From: Calonectria ilicicola | Lineage: Eukaryota > Ascomycota > Sordariomycetes > Hypocreales > Nectriaceae | Direction: 5' to 3' | Assembly (NCBI GenBank): GCA_020809705.1 | Contig: CP085828.1 | Span: 6,262,001 to 6,326,000, forward strand | DNA length: 64,000 nt | Notes under the pieces: model-generated | The model's input: the letters and a program-made list of their open reading frames with translations, nothing else | Databases searched by the model: none | What the model was told of the DNA's origin: nothing | In this document: positions 1 to 11,258 of the stretch, in pieces | Numbering within the stretch: position 1 is the stretch's first letter | Layout: each line of letters opens with the position of its first letter | Position numbers and translations under genes: made by a program

Positions 1-1324
1 CCAAAGGCTCCTCGGAGCGTGCTTTCGAGTCCTCGCCCCCTCACCAAGTGACTCTCTCATGAAACTATACCTAATCGGCTAACCGATGTACCAAAATCTT
101 AATATCAAGCCAGTTATTAGGAGGCAGGACATCTCGGAATTGATCCACACTTAGAATACGGAATCGGAATAATGAACGCCAACGGTCACTTATTGCCCTT
201 ATCACGCGTTTGCGAGGAATCCTACTCGATCGTATTTCGGACGCCATACTCATTACCACGACATTATCAGGACCAATATTACCTCAAGGTGCAAGGCCAC
301 GTGGGGTGCAATATTATTGCTCGGTCTGCACAAATAGCCGGTCATTGCGGACTTGACCTAAATGAGGTTGTGTGGAAAAGTCCGCCCGCAATTCCGCGCG
401 CCACTGGCGACCGATTATTAGGTGTCATCTTGGTCCACATGTTGAAATATACACTGCATGAATTCGTAACCGAGATATTGGTTCGTTTAGAACCAGCTCG
501 TCGGATTACCCCAACAATCTTCTCGTTACCCCACGATCGTTGCAATGCATCCGATCTTTCCGCAGCTGCAAGATAGGGCTTCTCACCCAGGGGTTATCGC
601 CCCACAGTCCAAGCGACATGCTCTCCAGGGATTCAACCGTCTCGGCTATTGGGATATGCCAGCCGAGACTCAAGCATCACGGCAGTCCAAGCAGCCCCAG
701 AAAGATCAACCAATCACGTCCCCTTCGTCCCAAGGCATGCAATGCCGTTCCTCGGCGCCGAACAAGCTGTCTGTGCGTTATTGGACGCTAAAATGCGGGG
801 TGTTCAATCACAAGGGACGATCTTGCTCAATTGGACCGACGACGTGGGACATGCTTGGCTGATTCAAGGTTAGTTCTGCAAGTTTATTGGGCACGAGGAA
901 GTGCCTTCATGAGGGTGTCGGTCTCAAGGCATCCTCTTTGCTCTCGAACCCCAGATTCCCCGCCTCGTTCTTGAAAATGCGGAGAAATGGCTGAACCATG
1001 ACGGCACAGGGGCGGCGCTAGGCCAAGAACACTGTCCAGGGCAGATAACGTAAACTATGACGAATCAGTGTGGCGTGAAATCGGCTTAGATACTCGTCTC
1101 GGTTGGTTATAAAACGCGGTGTATAGCTGGTATATTAAATAAAATAAGAAGGTGGCTAGTCAAAGCCAGGCCATCCAAGAAGAGAAGAAAAGAAGCAAGA
1201 AAATCTCTTATTTCTGTGCCCAACTTGGTTTCCTCTTTTCACATCACATTCTGTATGTCTTTGCCCTTAAAATGAGCCCAAGAGGAGGGATGATAATGAA
1301 AGGCTAACATTATCCAGATATAAT
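1..1324. other. Region with no supported gene, then ALDH promoter
   Basis: Open frames at 172-576 and 545-862 overlap one another in different frames. They show no recognisable domain, no signal peptide and no convincing intron structure, so I do not call them genes. The last 200 bases before position 1325 (pyrimidine- and A-rich stretches) are the likely promoter and 5' leader of the aldehyde dehydrogenase gene. Confidence 0.4.
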
Positions 1325-2860
1325 ATGCCGGCCCCTACTGCAGGCCAAAATGGCAATGGTGTCAGTCACGACGACTGTGTGCCACTCGTCATAGATGGAA
1401 AGGATGTTTACAGTGATGACACATTCGAAGTAATCGGCCCAAGTACCGGTACTGCCATTCACAAGTGTTCAAATGCGACAGTCAACCACGCTCAAGACGC
1501 TGTCGCTGCGGGAGCAAAGGCATTTGAGTCGTGGAGCGAAACCACTCCTGCTCATCGTCGGTCCATTTTCCTCAAGGCCGTCGATATTCTTGAGAAAAGA
1601 TCAACTGAACTCAAAAAGCACATGATCGATGAGACAGGTAGTGATGATGGATGGGCAGATTTCAACATCTTCCTCTCTAGGGAGGCACTTCTTGACTGTG
1701 CAAGCAGAATAACCGCCCTTGAAGGCAAAATACCAAGGACCCAAGATCCATCCGTCGCGGCTCTGGTTGTTAAGGAACCATACGGTGTCATTTTAGCCAT
1801 GGCACCATGGTGAGTAGCCCAACTAATTACCCTTGTTCCAAATAGCGCGGGTTTTGGCGATGAACAATGCTAATAATTTTATAGGAATGCACCCTATGCT
1901 CTTGGGTTCAGAGCAGTTATATGGGCGATTGCTGCAGGCAATACGGTGGTTTTCAAGGGATCTGAGCTGAGCCCCCGAACTCTCTGGGGCGTGTCTTCGG
2001 TGCTGCAGGAGGCGGGCCTTCCTGCTGGTGTTCTCAACTACATCACTTGCACCCCCGCCAATGCACCCGACGTTGCAAAAGCCTTGATCGATAATCCGTT
2101 GATCAAAAAGGTCAATTTTACTGGCAGTTCCAACGTTGGTCGCATTATCGCTCAGATGGCTGGCGCAAACTTGAAGCCGGTTCTATTAGAGTTGGGTGGA
2201 AAGGCACCTGCCATTGTCTGTGAAGACGCCGACCTTGATGTCGCGGCAAAAGAGTGTGTCCTTGGTGCCTTTATGTACTCGGGTCAAATTTGCATGAGTA
2301 CTGAGCGCATTATCGTGCACAAGTCGGCCCGGCAAGGTTTAGAGGAGAAATTGAAGGAGTGGTCAGAGAAGATATTTTCCTCAAAGGCGGATGCACCAAT
2401 GCTCATCACAGAACGCGCTGCGGTGAAGAACAAAGACCTTATTCGGGATGCCCTAGCCAAGGGCGCGTCGCTAGTGTGCGGCGATGTCGACGCGACTGAG
2501 TCAGCCAAGACAATGTTGCGGCCCATCATCATTAGCAACGTTAAGCCTGACATGGACATTTACATGACAGAGTCCTTTGGCCCAACTGTCTCAGTCATTG
2601 AAGTGGAGACGGACGAGGAGGCACTGCGTATCGCTAACGACACCGAATACGGCCTCAGCTCAGCTATTTTCTCGCGAGACTTGCGAAAGGCATTGCGCCT
2701 TGCGAAGAAAATAGAGACTGGAGCTGTGCACATTAACCGGATGAGCGTTCACGATGAAGCGGTTTTGCCCCATGGAGGTGCCAAATCTAGTGGTTTCGGC
2801 CGGTTCAATACGGGCATGGAAGAATGGGTCCGGACCAAGAACATTACATATGATATCTAA
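1325..2860 (+). CDS. NAD(P)-dependent aldehyde dehydrogenase, salicylaldehyde/vanillin dehydrogenase type
   Basis: Two exons, 1325-1809 and 1885-2860, encode 486 residues, the normal length for the ALDH superfamily. The intron (1810-1884) starts GTGAGT, ends ATAG and has a GCTAAT branch point. It splits the Trp codon of the MAPWNAP motif of the family. Residues seen: general-base Glu264 in LELGGK and catalytic Cys298 in GQICMSTER. The second motif is characteristic of salicylaldehyde dehydrogenases (NahF/DoxF) rather than general acetaldehyde enzymes. The enzyme would oxidise an aromatic or aliphatic aldehyde to the acid in the cytosol. There is no signal peptide. No neighbouring catabolic gene is visible, so the substrate is not fixed. 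The family call is firm and the substrate is inference. Confidence 0.92.
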
Positions 2861-3849
2861 TTGAACCAATTTTTCTTATCGATTTCTCGCTTTTTTTCCC
2901 CCTTGAACTTCGCACCCAATGGTGTAAGATAGCGCTTCAAATATGGTCGTGCAACGACCACCCGGAGGCCAATGTCGGACATACCACCATCAATCATGCC
3001 ACTGTAAAAGAGACCAATGCGGCTCGGTCCTAAGGATCTCATCTATCTATATTCCTGCGCGCCATATGTTGAGTAATCATGTAGAAAATGCCTGGCGATG
3101 CCTTCCTTGAGAAACCTGACTTTCATCCACTCCGCATCCTTCAGCCCACTTAATCCCCCAAAGCAGGATCGCCAGTATCGCGGATATCCGACATTAACGA
3201 AGTGAATCCTCGTGCAATAACTTACGCAACACGTACAAGGGATTAAAGGCCTCTTAGTCAGAGGAAATTACATTTTTTGGACTCTCATGGAAATATCCAA
3301 GTCACAGAGTACAGAGAAACGATACCAGGGATTGATAACAATCTTGTCACCTCCCAACCGGAACACCTGCATCTGCATAGTAAAGTTACCAAGTCGTTTT
3401 TCCAACCGGATTTCCCCCCAATGTTTCGACTCCTTCAGCCACAATTTGACCTCATGGCGGTCAATTGGGGTGATGTATGTTTGGCTTTGGACGGGCTGAC
3501 CACGAAAATCCAGAATTCTGCAGGTTTTTATCTCGAATAGCTGTTGAGAGACGCCATATAAAGACGTCTTCTTTGGGAGAAGATATGACTCAGGCTCTTG
3601 TAACAAAAACATAAACGAGCGTTTCGGCAGTGCTTTCGTCGAAAGGCTCCAGTGTGCTTACACCGTTCTGGCATGAGGGGGAATAATTGTCTACATAAAG
3701 ATGCGACATCTTGTCACCTTGTGCTAGTTCGTGGACTTGTCAGCAAAACACTTCTAGTTTACTGTCGCTGGTTGTTGATGCGCCTCGTGTCAACCAAGAA
3801 AGGTGGGATTTGATTCGTCGCCCCAGATCAAGATCTTGGTATCAATTAG
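2861..3849. other. Intergenic; one weak reverse ORF
   Basis: This is the 3' flank of the aldehyde dehydrogenase and the left flank of the transposon nest. A 114-codon reverse frame with an ATG (3612 to 3268) has no domain I recognise and no neighbour on its strand. It is probably chance or a relic. Nothing else is supported. Confidence 0.4.
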
Positions 3850-3857
3850 ATATTTTA
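3850..3857. repeat. Left target-site duplication of the MULE
   Basis: ATATTTTA lies immediately outside the left inverted repeat. The same eight bases follow the right inverted repeat at 23943-23950. An 8-bp duplication fits the 8-11 bp range of Mutator-like elements. Confidence 0.85.
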
Positions 3858-3911
3858 GGAACTTCCTAATTGGCATCCCCATTTGGCTAACGAGCATCCC
3901 CAATTGTGGCT
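3858..3911. repeat. Left terminal inverted repeat of the MULE
   Basis: It begins GGAACTTCCTA and is the reverse complement of 23889-23942. The first 11 bases match exactly, two of the next four differ, and then 27 consecutive bases match (GCATCCCCATTT... to ...GAGCATCC). Similarity fades near 3911. Confidence 0.88.
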
Positions 3912-4075
3912 GACTGTGGCTGGACATCTTTTTACCTCCGCGACCGGAGTTTTACACTAAAATAACACATTTCCCAGTAATCTAATGTCCTCACACTGTC
4001 ACGAACGTATTTTCCACCAATGCTAAAATACCCTAACTACTAATAAAGCTATTCTAATACTATAAATTGTGTAAA

Positions 4076-5493
4076 CTATAATGTTGAGGCTTTAATACAA
4101 CTGTGAATTTCCTCATTATCCTTCTGCACCTTTGACTGATTGGCTTGAACATTGTCTGCCAATTGGGCTGCCTTTTCATAGTCAAATTCATCGTTATCCC
4201 AATCCTCCTCCTTCAAGGCATCACCCTCAGCCTCACTTTCCTCATTTGATGTATATGTATCAGCCTTGCTGCTGGAAGGTGAGGCTGCTGGGGCTGCTGC
4301 AGCCTCGTCATCGTCATCAATAGCTTTATATCGAGCTAGGGTCTGCTGATATGCCTGTGGCATTGCTGTGCTGGGCTCATATGAATCCCCTGCCTTAAGC
4401 CGCTGAAGCCCTAATGTTGTTGACGATATTCTGGTTGTATCAATAGCTGCAGGTGCAGTGGAAGGCGGCGGCTCTGATGCCGGCGATGCGTTATTATGAA
4501 CTACAGTTGCTTGACTTTTCTTGAAAGCTGCTGCCTTTTTGAATAAAACCGAGTCTTGTTACGAGCTGTTGATGCTGGCGCTCTTCTTAAGGCCTAGGCT
4601 TCCCTTTGGCTGCCCTTTTCCCTGCAAAACTAGAGGATCAAATGGTCCCTTTGGAGTATTTGTGTCTAGCTCAATCGGGCTCTTGACCCAGTGCTAAAAG
4701 GGATTAATTTTATGAGGCTTAATAGGCTTATCGGCTTTCAGCTTCCTTTAAATCATGTGACGGCACGGCATGCTGTTGATGGCTGTGATAGAGCAACCAG
4801 GGCATAGCTGCCCTAGCCCTTCGGGCCTTCGCTTAATGGTCTTTAACTTAGCATAAATAAGCTTTATTGTATTGGGGGAAATGTGATTGTGAATATAGGC
4901 GAATATAGGTTGTACTGTAAATGAGGGTATTTTATATCTTTGTTGGGCCTGTAATGCTTGAATATCAGCAGATTGATTGATCTAGAAGAGCTCTAGCTTC
5001 ATAAAGATAGTTGCTAGGTCACCTGTACTAGCTATAATGATCCTCTTAATAGTAGCATGAAGTGACTTCATAATAGAGGTTATAGAGAAGTTAAAATGGC
5101 GGTAATAATTGACATAATATTAAATTATCTTCTCTTTCCATGGATTGATCTATGTTTTAAGGGCATATGCGATAGTTGGGGGCGGATGAGGCCCTCCTTT
5201 GAAGGCGGTGAGGTTTTTTTTATAGTTGGTAAGTGTGTTGCTATTCATGAGTGTGTCCTAAGCTTTGAGGAATGCCTTGAAGGTTGGGGCCCTTGTCACA
5301 ATACCTGTCTCTAGGTCTTTAGTTGTCTTAGGGAAATGTGATGTATATTAAGCTAGAATGTTGGTGTTGATATACTAATGGTATAGGAAATAAGGTATTT
5401 TATTAAGGATTGGGTTCTTTATTATTACCTTTATTAGGGTGAGCTTATGGTCGGTGATAATAGCTTGGGGTAGTGGTATTTTGAACTTGGTGG
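4076..5493 (-). pseudogene. MULE transposase, C-terminal part, RIP-broken
   Basis: Reading from 5493 downward gives IPLPQAIITDHKLTLIK (the DDE-type MULE motif around the second Asp), then a former YHWYINTN in which the Trp is now a stop. Next come STGDLATIF, a SWIM-type zinc finger (CPGC followed by PCRH), INPF-stop-HW, and an acidic tail (last open stretch 4363-4076). At least six in-frame stops occur, several at former Trp or Gln codons, which is what RIP makes. The Gypsy insertion cuts the gene at 5493. The family call rests on motif order from memory of fungal MULE transposases. Confidence 0.72.
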
Positions 5494-5705
5494 TGTGAAG
5501 GGCTGGTCCTGGGTTTATTCAACCTGAAGGGTGCTCTGTATTGGTCTATCTAAAGCTAAGGAGGAAGGAGAAGAAGACGATTAGAAGAATATGTTCTTCT
5601 GATTATATATACCTTAGTGTGCCCTCACTACCAACATAGTCATAAAGCTTAATCTAGGTGGATACGGCATAGCCGTAATCCTCTGCCAGGCTTCAGCCTG
5701 TGACA
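5494..5705 (-). repeat. Gypsy 3' LTR
   Basis: It has TG...CA ends (read on minus: TGTCACAGGC to CCCTTCACA). Compared with the 5' LTR, the four differences I checked are all C-to-T or G-to-A, three of them at CpA/TpG dinucleotides. One of them breaks the palindrome present in the 5' copy. Confidence 0.95.
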
Positions 5706-5722
5706 TTACCCCCCCTCTCTTC
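5706..5722 (-). other. Polypurine tract of the Gypsy element
   Basis: On the minus strand a purine run (GGAAGAGAGGGGGG followed by TAA) directly abuts the 3' LTR. This is the usual plus-strand DNA primer site. The pol reading frame runs through it into the LTR. Confidence 0.8.
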
Positions 5723-8700
5723 CAAGCGGCGACTTCGCCGCTTCGGTGCTGTATACTCGCTCACCGGGCCATCTGATTCCATGATCGGCCCATAGGTAGC
5801 TTCATATGTATCCAGGGCTTCTAGCTCCATCAAGAACTCTACTGGTTGCCAAGTAAGTTCTTCATAGCCATACTATCGAACAAGAGCTTCTCGGATCTTG
5901 CCTCGTCCTTGTTGCTTCCACCTAGCACATAGGATTTCTTCGACTATCCACTCATCTTCGCCATCTACCTAAATTGGCAGGGGCTGGAAGTCATCCTGTT
6001 GTTATCCTGGCAAGGGATCCTGCTGTGCTCTTCTCAAGAGGTTAACGTGGAATTGTGGGTATATTGCCTTAGGCACATCAACCTCTACCACATATATCCC
6101 TATTACCTTTGTTATAGTGTATTACTGATGTAGCCAATCCAGCTTCTTACAAGGCCTAGGGGACTTGTAGTTGGTCAGATTAACCCAGACCTTATCTCCA
6201 ACCTTGAACCTCTCCGCTGGCATCCGCTTCTTATTTGTTGCCTGTTCATAGCGCTGTTGTGTTGCAGTCGCTGCAGCTTATGCAAATTCTGTAGCGTCTT
6301 GAATCTTCTGTAGTAGGTTCCTAGCCCGGGCCTCATTGCTACTCAGTGGTAACTCCACAGCAATCTCCTGGACCTTAAAGGGCTCTATATGGTACCCATG
6401 CTTTAAGAAGAAGGGACTCATCCCTATAGCCGAGTTCTCACGGTTGTTCAGTGCTAACTGCGCTGCTGGGAGATAATGACCCCAATCCTTCTGCGAATAG
6501 CAAACATATGCTCGCAGGTATGCTTGGATTTCCTGGTTTATCCGTTCTGGCCCCCCATCGGTCTGCAGGTGGTATGCCGTGCTAAGCTGCTGTATAATGC
6601 CAGCTAGCTTGTAGAAGGCTCGCCAGAACCTACTGGTCCAATTGCTCCCTCGGTCACTAACAATAGACCGGGGCATCCTATGTGATCTGTAATGGCAGCT
6701 AAGGAACTGTTCTGCACAGGCTTTTGCTTCCATTGTAGGTATAACCTCGAGTGTGATAGCTCGCGTAAGTCGATCAACTATCACCCATAGATATTGAGAC
6801 TTATCCTTGCCTATTGGAGGAAGATCTGTTATGAAATCCATAGCTAGATCACTCCGTGGCCGTTCTGGAACCGGCAAAGGCTTTAATAGCCCTCTCTTTA
6901 ATTGCTGCCAGATATGACTTCTTCCGCAGACTTAATAATTAGCAACAAACCGGCGAACTAGCTGCGATAGTCCTGGCCAAAAGAATCGCCTTGATACTAA
7001 GGCTATTGTGCCATCACGGCCTGGGTGATCTCTAGTAGTAGTATCATGCTCCATCTGCACAATGCGAGTACGCAGTACCTCTGCATCAATCTCGCTACCA
7101 GGTACCCACAACCGGTCTCGGAAGGTCAACCGACCTTCAGCATCTAAAGCACATTCTGAGATCTAAACCTTTAGACCTAACTTAGGTGGCAGACTTCGCT
7201 CCTGCTACTATACCGTAGCATATACACTTGTGTAAGTCTTATCCATAGCAATAGCTTGATCCCATAAATCCTGTAGCTCCGGATGATCAGAGAAAACCAC
7301 CATCTGTGGTATCTCTACCTGGGCTACCCGAAGAATAACTTGCTCCGGCGTAGTCACTCCATCCTGTGGAATAGCTAGTTGAGGGATCAACTGCAGGTAA
7401 CGGCCCTGCTCCCTAGGGTCTTCGACCCCCTTGGGTATATCCTGCTCTCTGCGGCTTAGCGCATCTGGCGCTACCGCCTTGCTGCTGGGTCGATACTCAA
7501 GCTGGAAATCATATTCCGATAGCTGTCCTGCCCAACGACTCTGTCGCTCTGTAAGATACTGACGTTTCATAAAGTATATCAGGTTCTTATGATCTGTAAT
7601 GATAGTAAATGGGCCACAGCTGTGCAGTTCTGCTCTCCAAGCATCTAGGCAACGTATGATCGCCAGCATCTCCTTGTCGTGGATCGGGTAGTTATATTCT
7701 GCTGGGCTTAGCCGTTGTGAGTGAAAGGCAACTGGCCGACGGCGGCCCTGCTCATCTTCTTGAGCTAGCACTCCTCCTAATGCATTACCTGAGCAATCAG
7801 CCTCAAGAAATGTTGGTCTATCCGGATCCCACTGTTGCAACATAGGAGCTTTGCAAAACCTATGCTTAAGTTCCTGGAAAGCTGCTTCCTCGCTAGGTCC
7901 CCATTTAAAGGCAACCCCTTTCCGAGTTAACATCGTCAGAGGGACTGATATCTTTGCAAAGTCCGGTATAAAGATCCGATAGTAATTTGCAAAGCCTAGA
8001 AAACTCTGCACGCCTTTCACCGTCTGGGGTGCTTTCCATTCGCGAATTGCTCGCTGCTTCTCTGGGTCACAGGATACTCCTTTCCCAGCCTGCACAATAA
8101 ATCCTAGGTATTTTACCTCTTGGACTGCAAACTCGCACTTCTTTGGATCTAGATGTAGTCCAGCAGCGGCCAAGGCACGGAGTACCTTCCGTACCTTTGC
8201 TAGATGATCCTTCTTTGAGCCGCTGGAATAGATCAATATATCATCCAAATAGGCTGTAGCAAAGTCATCTAGAAAGTCTCGCAACACCTTGTTCATATAC
8301 CTCTGGAACGTAGCAGGTGCGCCGCTCAGGCCGAATGGGCATACCAGCCACTTGTACAGCCCAAACCGGGTCCGGAAGGCAGTCTTAGCCTCATGCCCTT
8401 TAACCATTCGGACCTTATGGAAGGCGGCAACCACATCCAGCTTAGTAAACCACTTAGCCTTGGATAGGTTCCGCAGTGTCTCTGTGATCAGGGGAAGAGG
8501 ATACCGGTCCCGCCGTGTAATAGCATTAAGCGCACGGTAGTCGCAATAAAAGCATAGTCCTCCTCCAGGCTTCCTAACAAACAATACCGGGGCGCCAGCA
8601 GCCGAGCTACTAGCTTAGATAAATCCCTTATCTAATAGATCCCTAAGAGTCTTCCTGAGGACTAGCAATTCCTCCCTAGACATATTGTATAGAGGTCCCC

Positions 8701-9406
8701 AAGGGAGCGGTAGTTCATCCCCGAACTTGTCTTGCTGTAGGTTGACCTCATGATCAACGCCTGGTCGGTGTGGTGGTAGTTTAGCTGCCTCCGTTGCTGA
8801 GAATAGTTCTCCAAATTCATCAAGCAATGCAGCCGGAACCCGTTCCTTTGGGTCTTCCTTAACCTTCCATTGAAGGGCTTCTTCAATATCTTTTAAGCTG
8901 ATAGATCGCACTAATAATGCTGCTAGACCATGTGTTCTACGTAAGCGGCGACATTCAGCTGCAAAGGTCGTAGCTGTAACACAACGAGCTGCCTGTATCT
9001 GACGGACCCCTAGGGTTTCTTCTTCGCCAGCAAGCCGCAGCTTGATTCCAGCTACCCCATAGGTGATACACTCCTTTGCCACATCATAAATAACCTCATT
9101 TGCCTTTAACCAAGGCTTGCCTAGGAATAAATCCTCTTCTAGGCCTTTTACAGCATAGGCATACAGCCTCTGCTCATAACCTCCTACCTCAAGGGTCAAT
9201 GCCACAACCCCGGAGGCATAAGTCCTTTCCTTAGACTCGGTAAAGCCACTGAGCTGTTGTGGCTTCTTCTCAACATACGGAAGGGCTAGCCGGTTGGCTA
9301 GATCTTTACTCACAAGGGCAAAAGCATTACAGCCTGTATCAATAAGGGCTTGAATAGGTTGATCGTTGACTCTTGCTTCGACTAGAGCTGATCCACTAAT
9401 CATCAT
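5706..9406 (-). pseudogene. Gypsy pol polyprotein (protease, RT, RNase H, integrase, chromodomain), interrupted
   Basis: Domains in order on minus: retropepsin-like protease (ALIDTGCNAF, about 9330); reverse transcriptase with YLDDILIYS (about 8240); RNase H (FLEADCSGNALGG, about 7810); an HHCC zinc domain near 7129-6932; integrase core (DFITDLPP, then STAYHLQTDGGPERINQE, about 6840-6540); and a chromodomain (EWIVEEILCARWK, about 5960-5850). Stops occur between protease and RT (Gln codon CAA to TAA near 8616), around 7200 and 6900, and inside the chromodomain (VRWYG with Trp now TAG). All are consistent with RIP. Non-functional as it stands. Confidence 0.9.
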
Positions 9407-10608
9407 AGGCTTTTGCTTTGCCCACCCTTGGAGATCTTCCCTAGATGGCTCTAATACCCGACTTTGTATTAGAGCTCCCCGTTTTCCGAGTCTTCACCCT
9501 CGCTAGCAGATAAGTCTAACTCCGCAGAGTCAGCACTACTAGCCTGCTTGGCTTTCTTTATATAAGATCGTCGGACTGTTGATTGGCGAATCGGGCAAGA
9601 GGCCTTTAAGTAATCAAGGCTTCCGCAGCTAAAGCAACATCATGCATCCCGGTCTTGGTTACCAGCAGGCTGCTTGCGAGAGGTCGGTTTCTCAGCAGCT
9701 ACCTTGCCTGTCATTGGCGTATCACCTTTATAGTCCTTGGTCACTTTAGGGACCCAAGAAATATAATCTTGCCTTTGGCTGGCAGTAGGTTCCTTTTTCC
9801 CGGGCTTCCTGAGTTTCTCTAGCTTCCAAGCTATATCCTGTACTCAAGCCAGCCAGCCCGCATAATCGTGCGGTAGGTCTACCGTAACCAAGCTATGCTA
9901 CAACTATGAGTTCAGCGCACCTTCTAAAAAGGTGATCTTGGCTTGATCAGCCCACTGGGAGCCTCCTGCATCTGCCATAATCTGCTCAAACTTAGGTAGA
10001 AAGCTTGTAAGAGAGGTATTCTCACCTTGTCAAAGGGTTCATAAGGATGCTGCTGCACGCGCCTGCAAATTAGCATCCTTATATATACAATCCAAGTAGT
10101 ACATAAAGTCTGCAGGATTGTAATAACCTCCAGGTCCTCCAGCAGCATAGAAGGTAGCCACTACCTTCTAGGGTCCTGCTGCTAAACATAAGTTGACCAA
10201 GTACCAGAGCTCTCAGTTTAATGCATAAAGGTAAGCATCTAGCTTTAACTTGTCTCTCATCTGCTGTGACCACGTTGGGTACTCGCGGCGGTCACCTGAA
10301 AACTTTGGTGGGTTCGGAAGCGGCTTCCGCTTCAAGAGGGACTGTCGAGGGACATCAGTGTCCAGCCCAATTGAACCCAACAACTCCGCCTTGACTGAGG
10401 CCCTCGGGCTCTCCTCAGGGCATTCCTGTAGCAGCATCAATCTCTCTGCTGCACTACCCTGTTGGGCTCTCAACTGCGCAATCTGCTCCTGGATCGGGGC
10501 CAAAGCCGCACTTAATCCCTGCTGTATGAGCTGCGCTAGCCACTGTTGGGTCGCCTCATCCGGCGCCGAGCTACTGGATCCTTGATCCGCCATTATGCCC
10601 GCGAACAT
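9407..10608 (-). pseudogene. Gypsy gag with damaged zinc knuckle
   Basis: The N-terminal part (10608-10213) is open: a Q-rich coiled segment, then KRKPLPNPPKFSGDRREYPTW, typical of fungal Gypsy gag. Further frames at 10148-9924 are broken by stops and frame changes. A CCHC knuckle is visible near 9650-9597 with the pattern C-FS-C-GSLD-Y-LKAS-C, in which the metal-binding His is Tyr (CAC to TAC would do this). The ATG at 10608 lies 42 nt inside the 5' LTR boundary. Confidence 0.8.
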
Positions 10609-10639
10609 CTTAACCGATAGTTCGCATCGAAGTTGGTTG

Positions 10640-10650
10640 AGCTTTAGATA
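10640..10650 (-). promoter_or_regulatory. Primer binding site, self-priming type
   Basis: The 11 bases directly next to the 5' LTR read TATCTAAAGCT on minus. They are perfectly complementary to 11 bases inside the LTR (10714 to 10704, AGCTTTAGATA on minus). No match to a tRNA 3' end (TGG start) is seen. This is the arrangement of Tf1/sushi-group self-primed elements. Confidence 0.65.
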
Positions 10651-10862
10651 TGTGAAGGGCTGGTCCTGGGTTTATTCAACCTGAAGGGTGCTCTGTATTG
10701 GTCTATCTAAAGCTAAGGAGGAAGGAGAAGAAGACGATCAGAAGAACATGTTCTTCTGATTATATATACCTTGGTGTGCCCTCGCTACCAACATAGTCAT
10801 AAAGCTTAATCTAGGTGGATACGGCATAGCCGTAATCCTCTGCCAGGCTTCAGCCTGTGACA
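10651..10862 (-). repeat. Gypsy 5' LTR with promoter
   Basis: 212 bp with TG...CA ends. On the minus strand it holds a TATATATA box (10768-10761), a perfect 24-bp palindrome (10760-10737, centre AACATGTT) and then, 47 nt below the TATA box, the AGCTTTAGATA segment predicted to be the RNA 5' end. The other three copies in the window (5494, 23425, 53061) have mutated palindromes. Confidence 0.93.
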
Positions 10863-11215
10863 GGTGGTAAGCTGTTGAAGCTGGTCTATGTAAGAAGATA
10901 AGAGGTGTGTTATCTAATCCAATAGACCAAAAGATCAACCAATTCTCGCACATTGTGCGGGAATTGCACCTCACATCAGTATATAAGGCGCTCCTTACAG
11001 TCTAATGCTTAAGTAAATTGTGCCTCTTTTTTGCTATTAAGAAAAACTGCAGCTATTTAGAAGGTCTATTTTAATAATGTTGATCTACATATATTAAAAA
11101 GTGGTATATTAAAGCGATTGGTTTTGTATATGCTGTTATAGATTAATAGTTTATAATACTAACTATAAAGTCTTACTTCACTTAAGGGGGTGTAACGATC
11201 TGGTCAATTTCCCAA
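10863..11215 (-). pseudogene. MULE transposase, central part
   Basis: On minus, from 11205 down, the frame reads SEVRLYS, then IYKTNRFNIPLF, then IAAVFLNSKKEAQFT and ALDQLQQL, with stops at former Trp or other codons. This is the start of the MULE transposase core (the YKTNR motif). After removing the 111-bp solo LTR at 10889-10999 and the Gypsy element, the frame continues directly into the 5493-4076 part. Confidence 0.7.
10889..10999 (+). repeat. Solo LTR of a short-LTR family, copy A
   Basis: 111 bp with TGTAAG...CTTACA ends, flanked by a perfect 5-bp duplication GTCTA (10884-10888 and 11000-11004). It contains a TATATAAGG box near its 3' side and a CGCACA-T-TGTGCG palindrome. It is almost identical to 52336-52447. 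The strand is given as the TATA direction. No internal coding region is present in the window. Confidence 0.85.
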
Positions 11216-11243
11216 CTAGGTAAACCAATCAGAGCGAAGGGTG

Positions 11244-11258
11244 CTCTTCGAAGAAGAG
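11244..11258. repeat. Helitron-end hairpin (CTCTTC-GAA-GAAGAG)
   Basis: A six-base stem with a three-base loop lies near the candidate Helitron 3' end. The same 15 bases occur at 22072-22086, the reverse form at 22018-22032, and a near copy at 22228-22240. Each is followed by a conserved GYTACTTTG-like sequence. Confidence 0.6.

Larger units (their letters stand above)
5494..10862 (-). mobile_element. Full-length Ty3/Gypsy LTR retrotransposon
   Basis: Length is 5,369 bp, with 212-bp LTRs at both ends and a perfect 5-bp target duplication GGTGG (5489-5493 and 10863-10867). It is inserted in the MULE transposase gene. Order on the minus strand: 5' LTR, primer binding site, gag with zinc knuckle, protease, reverse transcriptase, RNase H, integrase with chromodomain, polypurine tract, 3' LTR. 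The two LTRs differ by only a few transitions, so the insertion is fairly young, but its genes carry stops. Confidence 0.95.

Noticed and set aside
172..873. Overlapping ORFs of 74-134 codons at the left edge
   Set aside because: They are in competing frames with no domain, and no splice pattern joins them.
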